From JADKCL01 sp046050405 (lineage in GTDB: Bacteria; Bacteroidota; Bacteroidia; J057; JADKCL01), in contig JBJOPY010000319.1 in the NCBI GenBank assembly GCA_046050405.1, positions 1 through 7,024 on the forward strand: a stretch of 7,024 bases of DNA, read 5' to 3'. Positions 1 to 6,064 of this stretch are shown in pieces. Position 1 is the first letter of the stretch, and every line of letters begins with the position of its first letter. The notes below the pieces were generated by a model, which was given only the letters and a program-made list of their open reading frames with translations, did no database searches and was not told where the DNA came from. The translations under genes were made by a program, and so were the position numbers.

Positions 1-387
1 CAATCCCTTGGATCCTCTGCCTCGAGTGATACCTGCGAAGCCTTCCAGCCGCCTGCCGCGCAGGCCATGCCGGTCGCGACCAGCATCTCCATCCGCTTCC
101 AGCAGGCCATCGAACGGAACGAGCCGAAAGGTCGCGGGTTCATCATTGAACGTGTTGACGGCCAGTTCCGTAAATCCCTTATTCCCGCTATTATTCTTCT
201 TGGCGACCCCGTGAATCCCGGGAATCCAGTCAACAGCCGCATTGTGCGGCCTCTACACCTACGTGCAGATGAACGAAAGCACGGGCGAAACCATCCCAGA
301 TCCAGAAAATCGTTGTCATCTGTCGCCGCTGGAACATCCGCCTCCTGGGGCGTACGGTTTATGTGCTAACTTGCGGCATCGAAATCG
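1..387. other. Unassigned region, no supportable gene
   Basis: No gene can be assigned here. Plus-strand frame 1 is open from the left edge to the TAA at 370 or just beyond, and its stretch at about 67-240 has plausible codons (for example QQAIERNEPKGRGF), but the part after about 240 turns into arginine/serine-rich text typical of a wrong frame. Plus-strand frame 2 is open from 242 onward. On the minus strand two frames are also open from about 240 down to 1. With several frames open at once and no recognisable motif, this could be the degraded or frameshifted end of a gene lying to the left, or simply non-coding. An in-frame TAA at 367-369 closes it off from the next gene. Confidence 0.4.
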
Positions 388-705
388 ATGGAAACAGAAG
401 ACATATGCAAGGCAGCGGACTGGTTGCAGAAAAACTGGGAATTGCTTCCTCCTTCCGACCTTGATTGGGCATCGCTCAGGGCAGCCTTGAAAGCACGGCT
501 TGAATGGATGCTACAGAATGAATTCGAGCGGCTTGTGCAGGCGATGTACCGCTTGGATGTCGCAGAATCGAAATTTCGAATGGCCTTGGCAATGCCTACA
601 GTCGGTGAACGTGCAGCGAGGCTGTCAGAAATCATTTTGGAACGGGAGCTGCAACGCTTGGCGACGTGGAGGAGATACAGCGGAGGATTTCCAGGATGCA
701 TCTAG
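388..705 (+). CDS. Small conserved hypothetical helical protein, 105 aa
   Basis: A soluble, probably all-helical protein of 105 residues with no signal peptide, membrane segment or metal motif. The central part (residues about 38-62: LEWMLQNEFERLVQAMYRLD, then VAESK) and the later IILERELQRL (82-91) resemble a small family of unknown function that I recall as common in Bacteroidota, with a pattern like 'F-x-x-L-x-x-x-Y-R-L/I-D-V-x-E-x-K' and a late 'I-I-x-E-R-x-L-Q'. This is recognition from memory, not a search. The start is fixed: TAA lies in frame at 367-369 and no start codon occurs between it and the ATG at 388. No Shine-Dalgarno sequence is visible. Its last 10 bases overlap the start of the MATE transporter gene, so the two are probably cotranscribed and translationally coupled. 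Function unknown. Confidence 0.8.
   Translation: METEDICKAADWLQKNWELLPPSDLDWASLRAALKARLEWMLQNEFERLVQAMYRLDVAESKFRMALAMPTVGERAARLSEIILERELQRLATWRRYSGGFPGCI
682..686 (+). promoter_or_regulatory. Shine-Dalgarno sequence (GGAGG) for the MATE gene
   Basis: GGAGG lies inside the end of the preceding gene, nine bases before the ATG at 696. It decides the start of the transporter: the alternative GTG at 666 in the same frame would add ten charged residues, has no comparable site and would lengthen the overlap to 40 bases. It is the only strong Shine-Dalgarno sequence in front of any gene here, which fits reinitiation inside an operon. Confidence 0.7.
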
Positions 706-2093
706 ATCCAACCTGTCCAGAGCCCCGAACGAAGCAATCCCTTCGAAGGCATATACTGGAAACGATGATTTTGGCATGGCCGGTGATCATGGGTCAGGTC
801 GGCAACTTCTTCATCGAAACGGTAAACACCATGATGATCGGCGACATGGGTTCGCTCCATCTATCGGCAGCATCGATTGCCAATAGCCTCTTCATGCTCA
901 TCGCTGTGATCGGAATCGGAGTTTCCATGGCGATCTCCCCTCTGACGGCTCGGTTGATCGGCGGCGAGCGAGGCGAGGAGGCCTTGAGCAGGATGTTGCA
1001 TCAAGGATTGGTCTCGGGTTTTTGGATGGGCATTCTATTGATGGGGCTTTTATTCGCGCTTGCAGAGACCATCCCCCTTCTCGGTCAGCAGCCGGAATCC
1101 GTTCCACTGGCACAATCCTACCTCCGCATTCTGGCTTGGTCACTGCCACCAATGTTGCTTTTCCTCTCATGGAAGCATTTTCTGGATGGCTTCGAAGCGG
1201 TGCTTCCGGGGATGGTCTTGACACTGTCCATCGTGGTCATCCACCTCTTTTTCAATTGGGTCCTCATTCATGGCAAACTCGGATTTCCAGCCATGGGGCT
1301 GGACGGTGCAGGGTGGAGCTCCTTGATATCGAGGATCCTGGGAGTCCTGGGTATCATGGTGTATGCGATCACCTCCAGACGTTTCGGGAAGTACTTCAGG
1401 GTACGGCAGATTTTCATTCACCGAAAAAGTGAAATCCTCGCAATCTTTAGAATCGGGTTGCCAAGCGGGATTCAGTACCTATTCGAGGTGGGGGCATTTT
1501 CTGGTGCAGTGCTGCTGGCGGGCAGGATCGGACAGGAGGAGCAGAGCGCCCATCAGATAGCCATACAGATTGCATACTTTACTTACATGTTTTACCTTGG
1601 CATTTCGACGGCTGTTTCGATTCGTGTGGGGAACGCAATGGGGCGGAAGGATCATCCATCGCTCAGAATGGCATCCATTGCTGCTGTGGGGTCCGGCCTG
1701 GGCTTTGTGGTCTTGTTTGCGTCTCTCATCCTAGTAACGCGGAATCATTTGCCACGGCTTTACATTGATGAGCAGTCAGTCTGTGACATCGCTTCGAGCC
1801 TGCTGCTGATCGCAGCATTTTTCCAGCTGTTCGATGGAATGCAATCGATCGTGATCGGCGCATTGCGCGGTGTGTCGGATGTCAGAATCCCCACGGCCAT
1901 CACCTTCATTGCGTATTGGGTAATCGGACTGCCCTGTGCCTTTTTATTTTCTGAAGTGTTTAAGCTAGGCGTAGAGGGCATCTGGTACGGGTTGACGACA
2001 GGACTGGGATTCTCAGCCATGTTGCTGATCCTGCGTCTTGTGAACAGAATCCAACCCAAGGGCCTGGCCAAGAGATCTACTTCTGGCATCTGA
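696..2093 (+). CDS. MATE family multidrug/cation antiporter (NorM type)
   Basis: Inner-membrane efflux transporter of the MATE family, which exports cationic drugs and metabolites in exchange for Na+ or H+. The 465-residue length is normal, and about twelve hydrophobic segments are visible in two repeats of six. The first MatE repeat starts near residue 22 (ILAWPVIMGQVGNFFIETVN) and the second near 248 (IFRIGLPSGIQYLFEVGAFS). Typical family signatures include SAHQIAIQ (284-291), SIRVGNAMGR (308-317) and GALRG (388-392). E264 and D380 sit where NorM of Vibrio cholerae has its cation-site Glu255 and Asp371, by eye alignment; the N-lobe aspartate position is occupied by E41. The substrate cannot be told from sequence. 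The start at 696 is chosen from the GGAGG nine bases upstream. The gene overlaps the small hypothetical gene before it by 10 bases, so the pair likely forms an operon. Confidence 0.93.
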   Translation: MHLDPTCPEPRTKQSLRRHILETMILAWPVIMGQVGNFFIETVNTMMIGDMGSLHLSAASIANSLFMLIAVIGIGVSMAISPLTARLIGGERGEEALSRMLHQGLVSGFWMGILLMGLLFALAETIPLLGQQPESVPLAQSYLRILAWSLPPMLLFLSWKHFLDGFEAVLPGMVLTLSIVVIHLFFNWVLIHGKLGFPAMGLDGAGWSSLISRILGVLGIMVYAITSRRFGKYFRVRQIFIHRKSEILAIFRIGLPSGIQYLFEVGAFSGAVLLAGRIGQEEQSAHQIAIQIAYFTYMFYLGISTAVSIRVGNAMGRKDHPSLRMASIAAVGSGLGFVVLFASLILVTRNHLPRLYIDEQSVCDIASSLLLIAAFFQLFDGMQSIVIGALRGVSDVRIPTAITFIAYWVIGLPCAFLFSEVFKLGVEGIWYGLTTGLGFSAMLLILRLVNRIQPKGLAKRSTSGI

Positions 2094-2125
2094 TTTGCCG
2101 TTAACTTTGGACACAGGAAAGTAGC

Positions 2126-2155
2126 TTGGTCAAATTTCCTATCGATAAGGTTTGA
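2126..2155 (+). promoter_or_regulatory. Possible promoter/operator upstream of thioredoxin-like gene
   Basis: TTGG at 2126 and TAAGGTTTG at 2146-2154, 16 bases apart, loosely resemble the Bacteroidota -33/-7 promoter (TTTG and TAnnTTTG), with one extra base in the -7 element. The same stretch holds the palindrome TATCGATA (2140-2147), flanked by TCAAA (2130-2134) and TTTGA (2151-2155), an imperfect inverted repeat. A better match to the -7 box alone, TAACTTTG, is at 2102-2109 but lacks a -33 partner. Pattern match only. Confidence 0.28.
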
Positions 2156-2187
2156 CGATATTTTAAATTCGGAACTGTAAATTCAAA

Positions 2188-2772
2188 ATGATGAAGATTT
2201 TCCGCTCAATGATGATCATCGCCATGGTTATGATGGGATCGCTGGCTGTTGCCCAGCGTGTTTCGCACTCAGGAACCAAGGTATCCACTGCACATGCCGA
2301 AGCCCCTGGGATTGAATGGCTGACCTGGGACCAAGCAGTAGTAAAGATGGACAAGCAGCCCCGGAAGATGATGGTGGATGTCTATACAGAATGGTGTGGA
2401 TGGTGCAAGCGCATGGATGCGACCACGATGGAAGACCCGGCCATTGTCAAGCTCATCGGTGAGAAATTCTACGCCGTGAAATTGGACGGTGAACATCGGA
2501 AAGACATCGTCTTCAGAGGCCGCACGTACAAATTCATTGCCGAGGGATCCCGCGGCCATCATGAGCTTCCCGCCGAGTTGCTCAGTGGCAGGATGAGCTA
2601 TCCCACGCTGGTGTTCTTGGACGAGGAGTATGGGATCATTCAACCACTTCCTGGTTATCAGGATGTCGCAACCTTGGAGCCGATTTTGGCTTATTTCGGA
2701 GGAGGACATTACAAGACCACGCCTTGGGATTCGTTTCAGGCAGGTTACAAAAGCACGCTAAAGTCAAACTAG
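2188..2772 (+). CDS. Secreted thioredoxin-fold protein (WCGWC motif)
   Basis: A 194-residue thioredoxin-family protein, probably acting in the periplasm or tethered to the envelope as a thiol-disulfide enzyme. Residues 1-22 form a Sec signal peptide (basic start, hydrophobic core rich in Met/Ile, likely cleavage after SLAVA before Q23). The active-site motif WCGWCK is at 69-74 (C70, C73), preceded by the strand MMVDVYTE and followed by a MEDP helix start; the cis-proline is P139 in SYPTLVFLD. The WCGWCK motif and the 'T-M-x-D-P-x-I' that follows are typical of the thioredoxin_7/DUF255-like group rather than classical TrxA (WCGPC). About 25 residues follow the fold. The start is bounded by an in-frame TAA at 2164-2166; M1 or M2 (2191) are both possible. 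No Shine-Dalgarno site. It stands alone, 94 bases after the MATE gene; the redox partner is unknown. Confidence 0.88.
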   Translation: MMKIFRSMMIIAMVMMGSLAVAQRVSHSGTKVSTAHAEAPGIEWLTWDQAVVKMDKQPRKMMVDVYTEWCGWCKRMDATTMEDPAIVKLIGEKFYAVKLDGEHRKDIVFRGRTYKFIAEGSRGHHELPAELLSGRMSYPTLVFLDEEYGIIQPLPGYQDVATLEPILAYFGGGHYKTTPWDSFQAGYKSTLKSN

Positions 2773-2785
2773 ACGGTGTCCCGTC
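2772..2785 (+). other. Small hairpin overlapping the stop codon
   Basis: GACGG (2772-2776) can pair with CCGTC (2781-2785) across a four-base loop TGTC, starting on the last base of the TAG stop of the thioredoxin-like gene. There is no T-run after it, so it is a weak terminator candidate at best. Confidence 0.2.
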
Positions 2786-3089
2786 AACATTTCACGATAG
2801 AATCGAGAGGTAGCAGTTGCCCGGCTTGCCGCCTGAAGCTGGGCGTGCTGGAATGATCCAGTCATCCGATCAATTGCTCGATGATGTCCCGGCTTTTATG
2901 GGCAGCTCGGCCTTGACTCCCATTTCCGCCTGCCATGGTGGCTCGCTTTCTTGGGGATCATGGACTGGGTTCGTCGAGTCCTTCCCATCTTGGAAACAGG
3001 GCCTTGACTTGACCACCCATCGATCCGTTTGTGGGGCGGGTCACTCATTTCCGGTGAATCACAGCGTGGATTTGTCCGAAGGATGCATC
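2773..3089. other. Convergent intergenic region, no gene seen
   Basis: This 317-base gap separates the convergent thioredoxin-like and mrp genes. Reading frames in it lack family motifs and sensible starts: the longest plus-strand frame begins at TTG 2817 and runs into the end of mrp on the opposite strand; a minus-strand ATG frame beginning near 3045 gives about 50 basic residues with no recognisable feature. The decamer GGCCTTGACT occurs twice (2909-2918 and 3000-3009). No strong terminator with a T-run was found for either gene. Confidence 0.5.
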
Positions 3090-4178
3090 CTACTGCATCT
3101 TCACCTGAGCAGTCGGCGGTTGCTGCGAATTGCGAATGGCCACCAGCCTTGCGACCTGTGAGGCCAGATCGGCAAATGCGATCCCGGTTTCACTCTCCTG
3201 GTCCAATGCGGCCGGGCTTCCATCATCTCCCCGCCTGCGCACCTCCTCTACCAGTGGAATCTGCCCCAGAAGGGCAATTCCCAAGGTTTCTGCAAGCGAA
3301 GCACCACCTTCTTTCCCGAAAATGAAGTACTTGCGATCCGGAAGATCCTCAGGCACGAAATAGGCCATGTTCTCTACAATTCCCAGGAGCGGAACGTTCA
3401 CCTGCGGTGCGCGGAACATCTCTCCGCCCTTGCGGGCATCAGCCAGCGCCACTGCCTGGGGGGTCGTGACGAGCACCACCCCAGTCACGGGCAGCTGCTG
3501 CACCAGCGTAAGGTGGAGGTCACCGGTACCGGGGGGCATGTCGATCAGGAGGTAATCGGTCGCTCCCCAGTCCGTATCAAAGATCAACTGCTGCAATGCT
3601 TTGCTCGCCATCGGCCCGCGCCATACGACAGCCTGGTCGGCAGGCACCAGGAGCCCGATGGAGTTCAGCTTCACCCCGTGCCGCTCGATCGGGACCATGA
3701 CATCACGGTCGCCGACTTTCCTGACAAAAGGCACCTCGCCCTGCAGCCCAAACATGATCGGAATGCTGGGGCCATAGACGTCCGCATCACATAGTGCGAC
3801 TTTCGCCCCCGTCTGCGCCAATGCAACAGCCAAGTTGGCGGCCACCGTGCTTTTGCCCACCCCCCCCTTTCCAGAGACGACAGCAATGATGTTCCGCACG
3901 TTTGGAAGGCGGTCATGCCGGGCGACCGTAGTCACATTCGCTGTCATCAGCGGTTCCACCACCGCCCCAGGATGCACATGCCTGTGGACGGCATCAATGC
4001 AATCTTGCCTGATCTTATCCTTCAGCGGACAGGCAGGCGTGGTCAGCACCACGGTGAAGGCCACCTTCAGCCCGTTCACCGTGATGTCCTGGATCATGTC
4101 CAGGGTCACAAGATCCTTTTTCAGGTCTGGATCTTGGACATGCCGCAGGGCGGAGCGCACTTCTTCGATATTGATCAT
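3090..4178 (-). CDS. mrp: Mrp/NBP35 family iron-sulfur cluster carrier ATPase
   Basis: Cytosolic P-loop ATPase of the Mrp/ApbC/NBP35 family, which carries Fe-S clusters to apoproteins. The 362 residues hold an N-terminal DUF59 (MIP18-like) domain, about 1-80, with the conserved TTPACPLKD (47-54 region, C50), then the MinD/ParA-type ATPase: deviant Walker A GKGGVGKST (103-111), DADVYGPSIP (131-140), WRGPM (186-190), and Walker B-like LLIDMPPGTGD (210-220). The CPxCG cluster-binding motif found in many Mrp proteins after 'ENM-Y-F' is absent: residues 271-290 read AYFVPEDLPDRKYFIFGKE with no cysteine, a form I associate with Bacteroidota. The start is fixed by an in-frame stop three codons upstream (4188-4190) with no alternative ATG. 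It is transcribed away from icd and toward the thioredoxin-like gene. It has no Shine-Dalgarno site. Confidence 0.95.
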   Translation of the reverse strand: MINIEEVRSALRHVQDPDLKKDLVTLDMIQDITVNGLKVAFTVVLTTPACPLKDKIRQDCIDAVHRHVHPGAVVEPLMTANVTTVARHDRLPNVRNIIAVVSGKGGVGKSTVAANLAVALAQTGAKVALCDADVYGPSIPIMFGLQGEVPFVRKVGDRDVMVPIERHGVKLNSIGLLVPADQAVVWRGPMASKALQQLIFDTDWGATDYLLIDMPPGTGDLHLTLVQQLPVTGVVLVTTPQAVALADARKGGEMFRAPQVNVPLLGIVENMAYFVPEDLPDRKYFIFGKEGGASLAETLGIALLGQIPLVEEVRRRGDDGSPAALDQESETGIAFADLASQVARLVAIRNSQQPPTAQVKMQ

Positions 4179-4213
4179 AAGTACAATTCAAAATCCGTTA
4201 TCATTGCGGAAAT

Positions 4214-4241
4214 CAAAATTGAAACTTTCTCGCCGGACAAA
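4214..4241 (-). promoter_or_regulatory. Possible mrp promoter
   Basis: Read on the minus strand, TTTG (4241-4238) is followed after 16 bases by CAATTTTG (4221-4214), which matches the Bacteroidota TTTG / TAnnTTTG promoter except at one base and with slightly short spacing. It would give a leader of some 30 bases before the mrp ATG at 4178. Pattern match only. Confidence 0.25.
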
Positions 4242-4272
4242 GGTTCGCTCCGAAACCGAATATCATTTACAG

Positions 4273-4307
4273 GGACGCCATCGTCCACACACTCCCCCAT
4301 TGGGGAG
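4273..4307. repeat. Two tandem perfect hairpins
   Basis: Hairpin A pairs GGACG (4273-4277) with CGTCC (4282-4286), loop CCAT. Hairpin B pairs CTCCCC (4292-4297) with GGGGAG (4302-4307), loop CATT. They are five bases apart and both have four-base loops. Neither is followed by a T-run on the plus strand; on the minus strand a T-run (opposite the A-run at 4315-4320) lies before hairpin B, not after. So they are not ordinary terminators. Confidence 0.4.
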
Positions 4308-4586
4308 CCTAACCGAAAAAAGCAGCATTAGGCGGTGGAAATACAAAATTGGTGGCGAAAGCCTTGCGGACAGCGACCCCAGTAGCGGTTGCCAAAACTG
4401 ATCCTGAAAGGTGGGAAGTTGAACGGAGGCTCTTGTGTGAAATAGGAAGAACTTTTCTGCCGACTCGGTGGTGCCTGCGGTCTGGCACATACATCGGAAG
4501 GCCTGCAATGGGTGAGGGGTATGATTCCTCGGCAAGTGCTATTGATCGGATGGAAAATAGATGCTCTACTTGTTTCATTTTCTCTC

Positions 4587-4594
4587 TAGGTTTG
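4587..4594 (+). promoter_or_regulatory. Likely icd -7 promoter element (TAnnTTTG)
   Basis: TAGGTTTG is an exact match to the Bacteroidota -7 consensus TAnnTTTG. It lies 27 bases before the icd ATG, giving a short leader. No convincing -33 TTTG is at the usual spacing; the nearest TTG is at 4570-4572, 14 bases upstream. The box is also one arm of a small inverted repeat (TAGG...CCTA, 4587-4601). Confidence 0.42.
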
Positions 4595-4621
4595 CAGCCT
4601 AAGCTCGAATGTACCTTATAG

Positions 4622-6064
4622 ATGCAGATGCAAAAGATAACCGTTGCGAAAGGGGATGGGATCGGCCCTGAAATCATGGATGCGACATTGAAGATCCTTT
4701 TTGCTGCTGGAGCCAGGATTGACGTGGAGGAGATCGAAGTCGGTGAAAAGGCATACCGCGCAGGGAACACCTCTGGGATTGCCCCCGAAGCCTGGTCCGT
4801 CATCCGCCGCAACAAGGTTTTCCTCAAGGCTCCGATCACGACCCCCCAAGGTGGCGGATATAAAAGCCTGAATGTCAGCATTCGCAAGATGCTCGGACTC
4901 TATGCAAGTATACGTCCCTGCGTGAGCCTTGCACCATTCGTGCATACGAAGCACGCGAAGATGGATGTGGTGATCATTCGCGAGAACGAAGAAGACCTTT
5001 ATGCCGGCATCGAGCATCAGCAAACGGACGAAGTCGTCCAATGCCTGAAGCTCATCAGCCGCCCCGGCTGTGAAAAAATCGTCCGCTATGCCTTCGAATA
5101 TGCCCGCCAATACGGCCGAAAGAAAGTCTCCTGCTTCACCAAGGACAATATCATGAAGCAGACCGACGGCCTGTTTCACCAGGTGTTTGATGAAATCGCG
5201 CCGTTGTATCCCGAGATACAAAACGAACACTGGATCGTGGACATTGGGACGGCCAAGCTGGCGGACACGCCTGAGGACTTTGACGTGATCGTATTGCCGA
5301 ACCTCTATGGCGACATCCTTTCAGATGTCGCTGCGCAGATCGCAGGCTCCGTGGGCTTGGCGGGTTGCAGCAACATTGGGCAGGAATGCGCCATGTTTGA
5401 AGCGATCCATGGATCCGCCCCGAAGATCGCCGGTCAAGATGTGGCCAATCCCTCCGGGCTGTTGCAAGGAGCCGTCCTGATGCTATGCCACATTGGCCAG
5501 TCGGATGTCGCCGAGCGCATCCAGAATGCCTGGCTCAAGACCATCGAGGATGGTATTCATACTGCGGACATATACACCCCTGGCGTGAGCCAGAGAATGG
5601 TCGGTACGAAGGTCTTCGCCGAGGCATTGATCGCCAATCTGAATCAATCGCCAGCGCAGATGAAGGCTGTTTCCTTCGGGGGAAGCCAGGCCATTCAACT
5701 GGCCGATTACAAGCGTCGTCCCCCGATGAACAAGGAGCTTGTGGGGACGGATATCTTCATCCATTGGCCGGGAACCAATCCTGATGAGTTCGCCCGCATC
5801 GTGCAGGGCATGGACAGCGACGACATGCAGCTGAGTTTGATCACGAACCGTGGCATCAAGGTGTGGCCCGATGGGTTCTCCGAAACTTTCTGCACCGACC
5901 ATTGGCGGTGCAGATTCAAGCCCCGAAAAGGCAAGAAGATGGAGCCTAAACATATTCTGGAGCTCCTTTCCCATGCGGTTGATCTGCGCCTCGACACCAT
6001 CAAAACCGAAAACCTCTACGAGTTTGACGGGATTCCAGCATTCTCACTCGGCCAAGGTCAATAG
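4622..6064 (+). CDS. icd: Isocitrate dehydrogenase, long form with C-terminal domain
   Basis: TCA-cycle enzyme oxidising and decarboxylating isocitrate to 2-oxoglutarate in the cytoplasm, using a divalent metal and NADP+ (or NAD+). The beta-decarboxylating dehydrogenase core covers about residues 1-340: GDGIGPEI (11-18), isocitrate-binding S82, N84, R88, R98 and R120 spaced almost as in the E. coli enzyme (S113, N115, R119, R129, R153), catalytic Y127 and K174, metal ligands D207, D231 and D235 in NLYGDILSD, and the cofactor loop HGSAPKIAGQDVANPSG (263-279). K268 matches NADP-binding Lys344 of E. coli, but I269 replaces Tyr345. The 480 residues exceed E. coli's 416 because of about 140 extra C-terminal residues, as in the Thermus thermophilus and Rickettsia forms. 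The start is limited to 4622 or 4628 by the TAG directly before it. No Shine-Dalgarno site is present. Confidence 0.95.
   Translation: MQMQKITVAKGDGIGPEIMDATLKILFAAGARIDVEEIEVGEKAYRAGNTSGIAPEAWSVIRRNKVFLKAPITTPQGGGYKSLNVSIRKMLGLYASIRPCVSLAPFVHTKHAKMDVVIIRENEEDLYAGIEHQQTDEVVQCLKLISRPGCEKIVRYAFEYARQYGRKKVSCFTKDNIMKQTDGLFHQVFDEIAPLYPEIQNEHWIVDIGTAKLADTPEDFDVIVLPNLYGDILSDVAAQIAGSVGLAGCSNIGQECAMFEAIHGSAPKIAGQDVANPSGLLQGAVLMLCHIGQSDVAERIQNAWLKTIEDGIHTADIYTPGVSQRMVGTKVFAEALIANLNQSPAQMKAVSFGGSQAIQLADYKRRPPMNKELVGTDIFIHWPGTNPDEFARIVQGMDSDDMQLSLITNRGIKVWPDGFSETFCTDHWRCRFKPRKGKKMEPKHILELLSHAVDLRLDTIKTENLYEFDGIPAFSLGQGQ

Larger units (their letters stand above)
4179..4621. other. Divergent intergenic region between mrp and icd
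   Basis: This 443-base region must hold the promoters of both flanking genes. It contains two tandem hairpins near its mrp side (4273-4307) and a TAGGTTTG box near icd. A plus-strand frame 4349-4621 (TTG or GTG start) ends right at the icd start codon but shows no motif or credible codon pattern, and I do not call it. The length is generous for two simple promoters, so an untranslated leader or a small RNA is possible but not shown. Confidence 0.5.

Noticed and set aside
666..695. GTG start ten codons upstream for the MATE gene
   Set aside because: It has no spaced Shine-Dalgarno site and would add a charged extension; the ATG at 696 has GGAGG nine bases upstream.
2909..3009. Repeated decamer GGCCTTGACT as a possible mobile element remnant
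   Set aside because: Only two copies of ten bases, with no further shared flanks, terminal inverted repeats or transposase.
2817..3161. Plus-strand open frame of 114 codons after the thioredoxin-like gene
   Set aside because: It starts with TTG, has no motif, and its end runs through the C-terminal coding part of mrp on the other strand.
3835..4401. Long plus-strand open frame (188 codons) opposite mrp
   Set aside because: It is antisense to the conserved ATPase and DUF59 parts of mrp, and its Ser/Thr/Arg-rich text is typical of a shadow frame.
4349..4621. Plus-strand open frame of 90 codons ending directly before icd
   Set aside because: TTG start, no ribosome site, no recognisable motif, and it runs through the likely icd promoter.
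4309..4887. Minus-strand open frame of 192 codons across the icd start
   Set aside because: Half of it is antisense to the conserved start of icd, and the rest shows no motif.
4616..5230. Minus-strand open frame of 204 codons
   Set aside because: Entirely antisense to the catalytic core of icd.
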